In this document: piece after piece, positions 45,080 through 53,412 of the stretch
Position numbering within the stretch: position 1 is the first letter of the stretch
Layout of the letters: every line of letters starts with the position of its first letter
From: an uncultured Eubacteriales bacterium
GTDB lineage: Bacteria; Bacillota; Clostridia; Lachnospirales; Lachnospiraceae
Assembly (NCBI GenBank): GCA_949292785.1
Contig: CASFBK010000011.1
Location: forward strand, 38,889-102,888
Direction: 5' to 3'
DNA length: 64,000 nucleotides
The notes under the pieces: generated by a model
What the model saw: the letters and a program-made list of their open reading frames with translations, nothing else
Told to the model about the DNA's origin: nothing
The model's database searches: none
Made by a program: the position numbers and the translations under genes

Positions 45080-45787
45080 ATGATACAAAAAGTATTTAAC
45101 CGATATGAGAAAAAATATATGCTGACAGAGCAGCAATATTGTGAAATCAGGAAACGTTTAGAGGAATACATGGAAGAGGACGAGTATGGGTTACATACCA
45201 TTCGTAATATCTATTACGATACCGCAAATGATGAATTGATACGGACTTCTTTAGAAAAGCCAAAATACAAGGAGAAGTTTCGGGTGCGTTGTTATGGCGA
45301 GCCAAATGAGGAAAGCAGTTATTTTCTCGAAATCAAAAAGAAATATAAGGGCATTGTCAATAAGAGAAGAATCGTCATGAAACCCCAGGAGGCAAAGGCA
45401 TATTTAGAAAAAGGGGAAAAGCCTGCGGAGCAGTCCCAGATTTTTAGGGAAGTGGACTATGTGTGGCATCATTATCAACTGCGGCCCAAGGTATATCTTG
45501 CCTATGACAGAATTGCCCTATTCGGGAAAAGCGACCCGGAGTTTCGGGTAACCTTTGACCAGAATATACGAAGCCGTGATTTTGAACTGACGCTGGAAAA
45601 TGATACCGGAACCACAAAGCTATTAGAAGACGGATTCTATCTGATGGAAGTAAAAATATCCAACGCCATGCCATTATGGTTTGTGAAAATTTTAACAGAA
45701 CTTGGAATTCACAGTACATCATTTTCCAAGTATGGCAACGTATATCGAAAAAGTTTAGAAGGAAACGGAGGAAGAAAAGTATGTTAG
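45080..45787 (+). CDS. VTC/polyphosphate polymerase domain protein
   Basis: 235 residues of the triphosphate-tunnel (VTC) type. Basic and acidic tunnel residues appear in FNRYEKKYMLT, NIYYDTAND, KFRVRCYG, FLEIKKK and YLMEVKI. These proteins make polyphosphate from ATP or bind nucleotide polyphosphates. The start follows GGAAAGGAG. The stop overlaps the start of the DUF4956 gene (45781-45787). Such domains are often encoded with DUF4956 and CotH-type genes; no CotH kinase is present here. Confidence 0.88.
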   Translation: MIQKVFNRYEKKYMLTEQQYCEIRKRLEEYMEEDEYGLHTIRNIYYDTANDELIRTSLEKPKYKEKFRVRCYGEPNEESSYFLEIKKKYKGIVNKRRIVMKPQEAKAYLEKGEKPAEQSQIFREVDYVWHHYQLRPKVYLAYDRIALFGKSDPEFRVTFDQNIRSRDFELTLENDTGTTKLLEDGFYLMEVKISNAMPLWFVKILTELGIHSTSFSKYGNVYRKSLEGNGGRKVC

Positions 45788-46425
45788 ATATCATGTGGAC
45801 ATCATTTTTATATGCAGTAATTGCAGGAATTTTAGGAGTAGGGATTTCCCTGACATATATGAAAACAGGAAGGGTATCCAAGAACTTTGCAAGAACTTTG
45901 ATTATTCTGCCGGTATTGGTCTGTGTGGTAATGACTATGGTCAATGGAAATCTGGGAACCTCTGTAGCCATCGTAGGCGCATTTGGTCTTATCCGGTTTC
46001 GTTCCCTGCAGGGAAGCTCCAGGGATATTGCATTCATCTTTTTTGCCATGACGGTGGGACTTACCTGCAGTATGGGATATCTGATTTTTGCAGCAGCAGT
46101 TACCGTACTGGTCTGTGTGATTTTATTTGTATTACAAGTAATACATTATGGAGAAAAGAAGACAGAAGAAAAAGACCTTAGGATTACCATACCGGAAAAT
46201 CTGGATTATCCTAATATCTTTGAACAAATATTTGAGGAGTATACAAAAGAACATAAGCTGATTCAGGTAAAGACAACGAATATGGGAAGTCTGTACGAGC
46301 TTCAATATCATACTGTTTTAAAAGACAGCACAAGAGAAAAAGAGTTTTTAGATGCAGTACGGTGCAGAAATGGAAATCTTACCGTAATTTTGGGAAGAAC
46401 CGATATGAATGAGGAGGAATTGTAG
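45781..46425 (+). CDS. DUF4956 integral membrane protein
   Basis: 214 residues from ATG 45781 with GGAGGAAG upstream. Four membrane segments end near residue 120, with the family phrase VGAFGLIRFRSLQGSSRDIAF (key residues IRFR). A cytoplasmic C-terminal domain follows. Usually found with VTC-type proteins and thought to channel or tether the product. It overlaps both neighbours. Confidence 0.85.
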   Translation: MLDIMWTSFLYAVIAGILGVGISLTYMKTGRVSKNFARTLIILPVLVCVVMTMVNGNLGTSVAIVGAFGLIRFRSLQGSSRDIAFIFFAMTVGLTCSMGYLIFAAAVTVLVCVILFVLQVIHYGEKKTEEKDLRITIPENLDYPNIFEQIFEEYTKEHKLIQVKTTNMGSLYELQYHTVLKDSTREKEFLDAVRCRNGNLTVILGRTDMNEEEL

Positions 46426-48119
46426 TGAAAAGAAAATATTTGAAAAGATTCGGTGTATTTTGTTTAAGCGCTGTGTTATTGCTGGGAACTGCCGGATGCG
46501 GAGAAGAAAAGGAAAACACCTCGGATGCCGGCACAGAAACAGGAGAAGTGCAGCAGGAAAATGGGATGCAGCAGGGACCGGGTGGAGAAAACCAATTAAC
46601 AGAGGAAGAATTAGCGGCTTATGAAGAGGCAGACGCCATAGAAATAGAAGAACTGACGTTAAAGACAAAATGGGAAGAAAAGGCAGAGATTACCCTTGGA
46701 AAGAACATTACCATAGAGGGAACCGGAGCGGAAGTGTCCGGGGAGGATACCGTGCTTATTACAAAAGGCGGTGCCTATGTAATCTCCGGTAGTCTCTCAG
46801 ATGGGATGATTCAGGTAGATACGGAGGAAGAGGTAAAGCTGGTATTAAACGGGGTATCCATTACCAACGGAGATGGACCAGCCATTTATGTGAAATCAGC
46901 AGAATCTTGCTACATAGAGACGGCAGAGGGAACAGAAAATATACTTACCGATGGAGAAAGCTATGAAGAAACGGAAGAAAAGCTGAAAGGAACTGTTTTT
47001 TCAAACGACAGGTTGGTGCTGTTGGGAGAAGGAACCCTTACGGTAAATGGAAATTATAATCATGCCATTTGCAGTGATGATGAAGTATATGTAATAAGCG
47101 GAACCTATGAGCTTACAGCGTTAAAAGACGGAATTCACACGAATAACTGGATTAGCGTAACAGATGGCACTTTAAATATTACAGCAACAGATGATGGTAT
47201 GCAAAGTGAAGGTCCTATAGAAATCAATGGGGGAAACATTACCATTGCATCAGAAGATAAAGGAATTACAGCTTATGGAGACCTTACGGTAACGGAGGGA
47301 ACCATTAGTATCAGCAAGTGTACCGAAGGACTGGAAAGTAAAAATGATTTGGTGATGGACGGCGGTACCGTTGAAGTTGTGGGAAGTGATGACGGATTGA
47401 ATGCAAGAACTTCTATCACCATTAATGGTGGTATAATGTATGCAGAAATGTCAGCCGGAGATGCCATAGATTCTAATGGAAGCATGACCATAAACGGTGG
47501 ACTGGTGCTGGCATTCGGAGCACAGCAACCGGAAGGTGGTATTGACTGTGACAGGAACGAAGTACAGATAAACGGAGGAACTGTAATTGGCACCGGAGGA
47601 ACCAACAGCAGCCCTTCGGAGACAGAGAGCAGCCAGGTGTCAGTGCTTTTAGGAAGTGCATCAGAGGGTGATACCATTGGTATTTTAGATAGTGAAGGGA
47701 ATACGGTATTTGCCTTTGCAGTATCAAAAGCGTATAGCAATATGCTCTTATCTGTTGAAACAATAACTTCCGACCAGACGTATACCGTTTATACAGGCGG
47801 AACCATTACCGGAGAAAACTATCACGGATATTATGAAAGCGGAACCTATGAAGGCGGAACAGAAGCCCTTTCTTTTACTACAGACAGTATGGTAGTCAGC
47901 GCTGGTGGAACCTCTGACGGCATGGGTGGTCCCGGCGGTGGAAAGATGCAAAAGGGCGGAATGAGAAATGATGGAGAAAGACCGGAACTGCCCGAAGGAG
48001 AAGAGATGCCGGGAAATGGAGAGATGCCGGAAGGCGGAGAAATGCCACAGGATGGAGAGAGACCGGAGCTGCCTGAAGGAGAAGAGATGCCGGAAAATGG
48101 AGAAATGCCGGAAGCATAG
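46425..48119 (+). CDS. Secreted lipoprotein with beta-helix/carbohydrate-binding domain (DUF4353-like)
   Basis: 564 residues from GTG 46425 (GAGGAGG upstream; overlaps the previous stop). The signal peptide ends in a lipobox (LLGTAGC, about residue 22). A right-handed beta-helix with repeated INGG and GGxI/V turns covers about 100-400. The last 60 residues are a Gly/Glu/Met/Pro-rich tail repeating twice at 27 residues. Likely a cell-surface adhesin or cell-wall protein. It closes the VTC-DUF4956 unit. Confidence 0.85.
   Translation: MKRKYLKRFGVFCLSAVLLLGTAGCGEEKENTSDAGTETGEVQQENGMQQGPGGENQLTEEELAAYEEADAIEIEELTLKTKWEEKAEITLGKNITIEGTGAEVSGEDTVLITKGGAYVISGSLSDGMIQVDTEEEVKLVLNGVSITNGDGPAIYVKSAESCYIETAEGTENILTDGESYEETEEKLKGTVFSNDRLVLLGEGTLTVNGNYNHAICSDDEVYVISGTYELTALKDGIHTNNWISVTDGTLNITATDDGMQSEGPIEINGGNITIASEDKGITAYGDLTVTEGTISISKCTEGLESKNDLVMDGGTVEVVGSDDGLNARTSITINGGIMYAEMSAGDAIDSNGSMTINGGLVLAFGAQQPEGGIDCDRNEVQINGGTVIGTGGTNSSPSETESSQVSVLLGSASEGDTIGILDSEGNTVFAFAVSKAYSNMLLSVETITSDQTYTVYTGGTITGENYHGYYESGTYEGGTEALSFTTDSMVVSAGGTSDGMGGPGGGKMQKGGMRNDGERPELPEGEEMPGNGEMPEGGEMPQDGERPELPEGEEMPENGEMPEA
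47975..48116 (+). repeat. Tandem repeat in the lipoprotein tail
   Basis: The RPELPEGEEMP block recurs with 81-base spacing (accggaactg at about 47981 and accggagctg at about 48062), with shorter GEMPE units between. This is repeated, low-complexity, extracellular sequence and a candidate for length variation. Confidence 0.75.
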
Positions 48120-48124
48120 AAGAA

Positions 48125-48163
48125 GCCCCTGCTGCAAAGAGGAATTTTGTGGCAGGGGTTTTT
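48125..48163 (+). terminator. Terminator of the lipoprotein unit
   Basis: CCCCTGC (48126-48132) pairs with GCAGGGG (48152-48158), followed by TTTTT. Confidence 0.85.
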
Positions 48164-48174
48164 CATATATTATA

Positions 48175-48585
48175 TTATCGACAATCAAATGCCGGGTTTG
48201 CAGCGTAAAAGTTCTTGGAATCCAGATTTTCCTGAACAATGCGCAAGCCTTCCCCAAATCGCTGGAAGTGAACAATTTCACGGGCACGCAGGAAACGGAT
48301 TGGGTCAGCAACCTCCGGGTCTTTTACCAGACGCAGGATATTGTCATAAGTAGAACGGGCTTTCTGTTCTGCTGCAAGGTCTTCAAATAAGTCCGTAATC
48401 GGGTCGCCCTTGGACTGGAATTCACAGGCATTGAAAGGAACTCCGCCGGCAGACTGCGGCCAGAGGGCAAGCGTATGGTCTACATAGTATTTGTCGAATC
48501 CGGAGGCTTTGATTTCTTCCGGTGTCAAATTCTTTGTCAACTGATACACAATAGCGGAGATCATTTCAAGATGTGCAAGCTCATA
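48175..48585 (-). pseudogene. cotJC: 3' part of a manganese catalase / CotJC-type gene cut by the element
   Basis: Reading on the minus strand, the frame is intact from YELAHLEM through VYQLTKNLTPEEIK and the AAEQKAR and REIVHFQRF ligand motifs to the stop. Only three more codons precede (CAA CAA TGT GCC), then a TAA at 48598-48600. Family members continue N-terminally for about 50-60 more residues and normally read GTEE before LAHLE, so the 5' part, including the first Mn ligand glutamate, is missing. The break lies next to the recombinase gene. The remaining fragment has no good start of its own apart from ATG 48564. Confidence 0.82.
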
Positions 48586-48607
48586 GGCACATTGTTGTTA
48601 TCCATAA
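48583..48607. other. Predicted element attachment-site junction
   Basis: This is where catalase-type coding identity ends on the minus strand and unrelated sequence begins, just before the recombinase stop at 48608. Exact core bases cannot be assigned without the other end or an empty site. Confidence 0.5.
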
Positions 48608-50230
48608 TCAAAAACGCTGTATTTTAGGGAAAATATCAAGTGTAAAAAGCACTTCATCTATGTTTCCACGAGTGTTTTTTTCTGATTTTGAATAAACAAT
48701 CTTTTCAATAAGTTCTTTCAGTGCATTGTTCTTTTCAATAGGAGTAAGAGAATCATAATTTGCAAGAAGCGTTTCACATTTCGGTATGAAGTTTTCCTGC
48801 TCCTGTATTTTAAAAGTAAGTGCATCGTATTCTGCAGTAATAGCACTCAAAGCTGTTTCAATTTCTTGTTTTTCCTTTTCCAGTTTCTTCATACGTTCGG
48901 CAAAAATTGCTTCTGTATAAATACCTCGTTCCAAAAAATCAAAAAGAGATTCACGCCGTGAGGTTATATCAGAGAACTCTTTTTGTTTTGCTTCTATGAT
49001 AGCTCGTTTACTATCAAGGGATTCCCTGTTTATTTCATTTGGTGCAGATTGGTATTTATATCCATCACATATTTTCTGCAAGGAAAGAAGAATCTCATGT
49101 TCCACCTTATCTAAATAGTCGGAAACAGTTGGACACCACCGGGTTGGACAGATGAAACTGGCTTCCTTTCCTGCTTGATAGTAGGACTTTCTCTGCATTG
49201 CGGCACCACACTCGGAGCAGTATACTAATCCAGCAAGAGGATTTTTCTGTGAATGTTGTGTTCCAACTGGAACACATGGATTTTGATTTCGTATTTCTTC
49301 AGCCAAATTATAAAGTTCTACACTAATAATAGGTTCATGTAATCCTTTGCATAAATCATAATCATGATTAATAGGGCGAGAAACCTCAATTTTACCATCA
49401 ACGATTTTTCGGACAGCTTTTCTGCGATTCCAACGTAAGTAGCCACAATACACAGGATTGGAAAGTATACCCCGAATAGAAGAGATGGTCCATTTGGTTC
49501 CCTTGCGTGGGAAAAGATTGTGTAAATTGAGATAATCGGCAATACGCTGCATACCATATCGAACCGGAGTAGAACCGTCTCCATGCACATATAACTCAAA
49601 AATAAGTTTTACAATGGTAGCTTCCTCAGGAAGAGGAGCAAGTGTAAAACCGGTATCGCCCTCAATCCGAACACGTTCATATCCAAAAGGAGGAATGTTT
49701 CCAACATATTTTCCGTCTTGAACAGAACGCAAACGACCTCGGTTTAATCGACGTTTAATTGTTTTGTATTCCCTCCGGCTCATGAAAAGACCAAACTCAA
49801 AGTATTCTTCATCATATTCATCAGAGGGATCGTAGATCTTTAGTGGGGTTACAATTAGTGTGTCAGAGTATTGAAAGGAGCGAGAGACACGTCCCTGGTC
49901 TATAGTATCACCACGGGCAAGACGCTCTACTTCCATAACAAATACACCATCCCAAATGCCGGAATCTACATCCTTTAGGAGTGAACACATTTCCGGTCTG
50001 GAATCAATGGAATCCCCAGATACGACTTCTTCATAAAATTTGGAAATAACTACACCATAACGGTGTGAAAGCTCTAACAGTGTTTCTCTATGGCGTTTCA
50101 AGACATCATATCCGCCAGAACGTTCAAGTTCTATATCATCCCGGGATTTTCTCAAATAAGCACAATACATACCACCAGATTCTAAAGGACTGTTTGAAGA
50201 AATATGAGAAACGGTTTTATCTGTAATCAT
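48608..50230 (-). CDS. Large serine recombinase (SpoIVCA/phage-integrase type)
   Basis: 540 residues from ATG 50230 (AAAGGTGG about 11 bases upstream). The catalytic serine is S29 (YLRKSRDD), with E-VSGDS, RPEM, MEVERLARGD and the FEFGLFMSRREYKTI helix of the resolvase domain. Then come the recombinase domain, a zinc ribbon (CSECGAA, C-x2-C with a later CPTRWC) and a coiled-coil end. The overall pattern is like SpoIVCA, the recombinase of the B. subtilis skin element. It ends right at the broken catalase gene, so it is the terminal gene of the element. Confidence 0.93.
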   Translation of the reverse strand: MITDKTVSHISSNSPLESGGMYCAYLRKSRDDIELERSGGYDVLKRHRETLLELSHRYGVVISKFYEEVVSGDSIDSRPEMCSLLKDVDSGIWDGVFVMEVERLARGDTIDQGRVSRSFQYSDTLIVTPLKIYDPSDEYDEEYFEFGLFMSRREYKTIKRRLNRGRLRSVQDGKYVGNIPPFGYERVRIEGDTGFTLAPLPEEATIVKLIFELYVHGDGSTPVRYGMQRIADYLNLHNLFPRKGTKWTISSIRGILSNPVYCGYLRWNRRKAVRKIVDGKIEVSRPINHDYDLCKGLHEPIISVELYNLAEEIRNQNPCVPVGTQHSQKNPLAGLVYCSECGAAMQRKSYYQAGKEASFICPTRWCPTVSDYLDKVEHEILLSLQKICDGYKYQSAPNEINRESLDSKRAIIEAKQKEFSDITSRRESLFDFLERGIYTEAIFAERMKKLEKEKQEIETALSAITAEYDALTFKIQEQENFIPKCETLLANYDSLTPIEKNNALKELIEKIVYSKSEKNTRGNIDEVLFTLDIFPKIQRF

Positions 50231-50445
50231 ATATGTAAGAACCACCTTTCTATATGTATTTTACTATTATAAATAATAAATTATAACATGGAACGAAATA
50301 AATGTGAATGAGCTTTAAGGAAAGATTGGGAAAATGGATAAAAAGTGTTCGACACTCTGAACGAAATTTGTGATATATTATCAATATCAAATAGGAAACT
50401 TCCGGAAATACTATAAGTAATAAACTGGAAAAGAGGACCGGAAGA

Positions 50446-50637
50446 ATGAAAAACAGATTAGCAGAAATAAGAACCAGAAAGGGGTGGAGTGAAGCTCAGT
50501 TAGCCAGAAAAGCGGGAGTCTCTAAAAGTACGATATGTGCTATCGAGAATGGAGTGACCAAAAATCCGTCTATATATGTGGCATATAAACTATCAAAAGC
50601 ATTAAATATAGATGTATGGGAAATTTTTTACGAATAG
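50446..50637 (+). CDS. Small XRE/Cro-type HTH protein
   Basis: 63 residues, nearly all one helix-turn-helix (RTRKGWSEAQLARKAGVS, STICAIENG). AAGAGGACCGGAAG precedes the ATG. A typical regulatory gene near the end of a mobile element; 50231-50445 between it and the recombinase has no other gene, only AT-rich sequence. Confidence 0.8.
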   Translation: MKNRLAEIRTRKGWSEAQLARKAGVSKSTICAIENGVTKNPSIYVAYKLSKALNIDVWEIFYE

Positions 50638-50664
50638 GACAAAAGATAACAGGGAGGAAAGTTT

Positions 50665-50775
50665 ATGGAAGAGTACAAAAGTGCTATTATTAAGATGGTA
50701 GAGGAGATACAAAATGAGGAGGCATTAGAAAGGATATACAGCTTAGTCTTATATCTTTATACATATCGTAAGTAG
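50665..50775 (+). CDS. 36-residue hypothetical protein
   Basis: Short acidic helical protein starting MEEYKSAIIKMVEEIQ and ending YLYTYRK. CAGGGAGGAAAG is well placed before ATG, and a terminator follows. I recognise no family, but small proteins of this style are common on mobile elements. Confidence 0.6.
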   Translation: MEEYKSAIIKMVEEIQNEEALERIYSLVLYLYTYRK

Positions 50776-50778
50776 TTA

Positions 50779-50818
50779 TAAAAAGGAAGGCTGATACAAT
50801 ATCAGTCTTCCTTTTTTA
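50779..50818. terminator. Bidirectional terminator
   Basis: AAAAAGGAAGGCTGATA pairs with TATCAGTCTTCCTTTTTT (one G-T pair) around a three-base loop. It lies between the convergent 36-residue gene and the HTH repressor. Confidence 0.85.
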
Positions 50819-51173
50819 GAGTTGCACAAAAATCAATACATTTTTGAAGTGCTATCAAATCTTCTTCAGGAGCATCAACAAGTTTTTTAATAAGGTTCTT
50901 AAGAGTCTCGTTTTCACCTGCCATAATACGGTCAATCTTTTCATAAAAATCAATATTTGATTTTACAAAAGGATCATCACCTTCTCCAGTAGTAAGCCAA
51001 ATATAATCCACATGGAATTCTGAACAAATTAGTTTTATGATGGGTTCTTTTACTTCTACACGTCCACGTTCAAGATTATTAATTACATCGCCACTAACTC
51101 CGATTCGTTCTCCAAAAGCCGCTCGTGAAAGATGTAATACATCATTTCTCAATTGTTTTATACGTTCATTCAT
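50802..51173 (-). CDS. XRE-family phage-type repressor
   Basis: 123 residues from ATG 51173 (AAAGGAG about 10 bases upstream). The N-terminal HTH (LHLSRAAFGERIGVS, VINNLERGRVEVKEP) is followed by a helical tail. Its minus-strand gene faces away from a plus-strand promoter with palindromes (51226-51297), a classic divergent repressor switch. Confidence 0.85.
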   Translation of the reverse strand: MNERIKQLRNDVLHLSRAAFGERIGVSGDVINNLERGRVEVKEPIIKLICSEFHVDYIWLTTGEGDDPFVKSNIDFYEKIDRIMAGENETLKNLIKKLVDAPEEDLIALQKCIDFCATLKKED

Positions 51174-51225
51174 ATAATATGAGTCTCCTTTCTTGATAAC
51201 CATAATAACATTTTACACTTGGGTA

Positions 51226-51297
51226 GTCAACCAATATAAATGAAATAAATAGGTTGACACACCAAAAATAAGATGCTATAATTGGTTTAACAACCAA
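51226..51297 (+). promoter_or_regulatory. Divergent promoter and operators of the repressor
   Basis: TTGACA (51254-51259), a 17-base spacer and TATAAT (51277-51282) point rightward. Inverted arms GTCAACC (51226-51232) and GGTTGAC (51252-51258) lie over the -35, and a palindrome TTGGTT-N4-AACCAA sits at 51282-51297 right after the -10. Confidence 0.75.
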
Positions 51298-51322
51298 ATA
51301 ATATAAAAGAGAGGTGAAAATT

Positions 51323-51484
51323 ATGAGTAAAGAAGAAAAAGAAAAGTTAATTGAACAGATTGCAGAACAGATTGTTGCACTTCCAGAAGAGAGCAAGCCA
51401 TTTATTACGGGGTACATGGTCGGAAAAGAAGAAGAACGACAGAAATGGAAGAAACAAGAAAGCGGTACAAACAGTGCAGCATAA
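51323..51484 (+). CDS. 53-residue charged hypothetical protein
   Basis: The frame starts MSKEEKEKLIEQIAEQIV and ends in SGTNSAA, with a central PFITGYMVGKEEE phrase. GAGAGGTGA precedes ATG, and it follows directly the strong divergent promoter, so it is the first gene of the rightward unit. It looks helical and acidic. No function can be named. Confidence 0.7.
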   Translation: MSKEEKEKLIEQIAEQIVALPEESKPFITGYMVGKEEERQKWKKQESGTNSAA

Positions 51485-51487
51485 GAT

Positions 51488-51691
51488 ATGCAGAAGATAG
51501 ATGAAGGGAAGGTGAGTCCGTTGGCAGTAATAATGGAATTAAACGGTGGGAAAATCCGAATACATGATGACATGATGGTAAAGACCAAAGAAGAAAATGA
51601 CAGAATAGTGGAAAATGTAAGCAGGATTATGAGGGATGCTGCATATCGGAGAATGAAAGAAGAACAGAGGAGACAAGAAGGAACCGCCTAA
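51488..51691 (+). CDS. Hypothetical mobile-element protein, 67 residues
   Basis: The frame at ATG 51488 gives MQKIDEGKVSPLAVIMELNG and ends QEGTA. A TTG at 51521 following GAAGGGAAGG is the more likely start by ribosome site. A charged helix follows with RIMRDAAYRRMKEEQ. Function unknown; close spacing to the preceding gene suggests cotranscription. Confidence 0.55.
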   Translation: MQKIDEGKVSPLAVIMELNGGKIRIHDDMMVKTKEENDRIVENVSRIMRDAAYRRMKEEQRRQEGTA

Positions 51692-51713
51692 GGCGGTTAG
51701 GAGGACAAGCCTT

Positions 51714-51971
51714 ATGAAGTCAGGAAAAGAAATAGATGAGAAGGTAAAAGTGAAGTCGGCGAGATTAAAGAAAATGGAAGAATTTGCAATGAAGCATTAT
51801 GTAGAAATAATAACAGGGCATTGCATATTTGCATGTACAGTAATAATAGTATGTTTCGTTTTATACCTAAAAGGTATTATTGCAAGTGATTTAGAGTTTT
51901 TAATAGCCGGAATACCGGTAGCAACCCATCTTTTACTTAAGTATTTTTTTGACGGACTTTTTAGTCGGTGA
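51714..51971 (+). CDS. 85-residue membrane protein
   Basis: A charged N-terminus is followed by two membrane segments (about 31-53 and 58-79). TTAGGAGGAC precedes ATG. It belongs to the same unit as the genes before it. Unrecognised family. Confidence 0.6.
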   Translation: MKSGKEIDEKVKVKSARLKKMEEFAMKHYVEIITGHCIFACTVIIVCFVLYLKGIIASDLEFLIAGIPVATHLLLKYFFDGLFSR

Positions 51972-52133
51972 GGTATCTATTATAGATTGCAAAAAAAATA
52001 CTATTGCATAGGCTATGGCGGGAAGAGCAAATAGATAATGCGTAAATATATCTTTGTAAAAGTTTTTGTGAGAATTATTTTCTGAAAGTATACGATTTTT
52101 CTTTAAAAGATTTCTATTTCCATTTCCGCTCAT
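51933..52133 (-). CDS. Small membrane protein on the opposite strand (66 residues)
   Basis: A basic/polar first half is followed by one membrane segment (about 34-54) and a lysine-rich end. Its last 39 bases overlap the 3' end of the preceding plus-strand gene. The ribosome site is modest (GATGGTGA). Supported by protein-like composition only. Confidence 0.4.
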   Translation of the reverse strand: MSGNGNRNLLKKNRILSENNSHKNFYKDIFTHYLFALPAIAYAIVFFLQSIIDTSPTKKSVKKILK

Positions 52134-52215
52134 AGTTATCACCATCTTTCAATATTTTAACAATATTATACACAAAGAGAGTTGTAATAACAATAAAAAA
52201 TAGAAAGGAGCCGCC

Positions 52216-52536
52216 ATGAAAGAAAATATTAGTATAAATAAGACAAAGTTGTATCGTCTGGTAAAACATTATTTTGAAAGTGAGATTCCTAATATGAGTA
52301 AAACCGAATACCGACGTGCCAATAATAGTTATGGATGGCTTTACTTTTATACAGAAGATGATACTTATTATAAGGCGTTTTTTAGTAGAATGGGGAAAGA
52401 TTATATGCTTGGCATATATGAAATAAATCCTATTAAGGTAGAGGTGGGCGAAAAGCTAGACGAGAAGGTATATCATCCATCAGTTGAAATTCTGAAGAAC
52501 ATTGGCATTTATAAAGAAGTGCAGCTGAAAGTATAA
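52216..52536 (+). CDS. 106-residue hypothetical protein
   Basis: GAAAGGAG precedes ATG. Aromatic-rich middle (SYGWLYFYTEDDTYYKAFF) and an extended C-terminal part. Looks like a small cytoplasmic alpha/beta protein; no family recognised. Twelve bases before the zinc-ribbon gene. Confidence 0.6.
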   Translation: MKENISINKTKLYRLVKHYFESEIPNMSKTEYRRANNSYGWLYFYTEDDTYYKAFFSRMGKDYMLGIYEINPIKVEVGEKLDEKVYHPSVEILKNIGIYKEVQLKV

Positions 52537-52547
52537 CGGAGGCAGAA

Positions 52548-53018
52548 ATGTGTAGAGAAGAATACTGGAAAAAAGGATATTACATAGTCAATCATCAAAA
52601 ATATAACTGTCTTAACTGCGGGAAAGACTTCATCATAGGAAAGGAATTGCTAGATGAACGTGTACCGAATTCTCCCATATGTCCATATTGTGGACAAGTT
52701 CATGTTGAATGTGTGGCGGAGACAGATGATGAGTTCTTACAGAGGCTTGCTGGGGAACTGGGATGTTTAGGAATTTATTTGGATGAGGAAACCCAGGAAT
52801 CTGAAATTATAGGACATGTAGAAAAGACAGGACATCTCTATAAGAGATTGCTCATGGAGGATATAGAAAGTGTTGATAATTGTGCGGCATGTGATGAAGC
52901 CTGTTGTGATATGTGTGTTGACCTTTACATTGTGGAAGACTGGAAAGAGGATAAGCTGTTATATAAGGGCAGGGATAAAGAAAAGGCGATTGAAATTGCA
53001 GGGTACGATTTTACATAG
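52548..53018 (+). CDS. Zinc-ribbon protein (156 residues)
   Basis: Two N-terminal C-x2-C pairs (NCLNCGK at about 20-26 and CPYCGQ at about 45-50) form a probable zinc ribbon. A second cysteine cluster CAACDEACCDMC lies near residues 113-124. Acidic overall. Perhaps a nucleic-acid-binding element protein; function unknown. Confidence 0.65.
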   Translation: MCREEYWKKGYYIVNHQKYNCLNCGKDFIIGKELLDERVPNSPICPYCGQVHVECVAETDDEFLQRLAGELGCLGIYLDEETQESEIIGHVEKTGHLYKRLLMEDIESVDNCAACDEACCDMCVDLYIVEDWKEDKLLYKGRDKEKAIEIAGYDFT

Positions 53019-53046
53019 GAAAAAGATGTAGTGGAGGGAAAAGCAA

Positions 53047-53232
53047 ATGAAGTTAAGAGATTTACAAGATCATGTATATGAAAAAGTGTGTGTTTATATT
53101 TTAAAGGATGAAGAACGGATTGAATTTGAAGATATACCAGATAAATTGCTTGAATGTGAAATTGATCTCATAGGAGCAGGAGAAACAGGTTGTTTATATA
53201 TTAGTATTAAATACGTTACCTCCATAAATTAA
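53047..53232 (+). CDS. 61-residue hypothetical protein
   Basis: GTGGAGGGAAAAGC precedes ATG. Compact alpha/beta composition, ending in the phrase YISIKYVTSIN. Last in the small-ORF series. No function recognised. 53233-53354 beyond it holds no gene, only AT-rich sequence. Confidence 0.5.
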   Translation: MKLRDLQDHVYEKVCVYILKDEERIEFEDIPDKLLECEIDLIGAGETGCLYISIKYVTSIN

Positions 53233-53354
53233 TATAACTATATCACGAAAAAAGGAGAAGAATGTGAGGATAAGAGATAGACCTGGGAAATAATAGGAAG
53301 GCAGGAATGAGAATGAAAATAAATAATTATAAAAGTTAAGTGAAAAAGAAAGCA

Positions 53355-53382
53355 TTGACAGAACAGAAAGACGAACTAGATT
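53355..53382 (+). promoter_or_regulatory. Possible promoter for the tRNA-like gene
   Basis: TTGACA, a 16-base spacer, then TAGATT, about 30 bases ahead of the tRNA-like 5' end. Confidence 0.45.
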
Positions 53383-53412
53383 CAGAAAATTGTAGATTAA
53401 ACTTTAAAGCTC

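Noticed and set aside
47273-48311. Several long minus-strand frames under the lipoprotein gene
   Set aside because: They arise from repetitive GGA/GAA-rich codons of the real gene and have proline/leucine-rich shadow composition.
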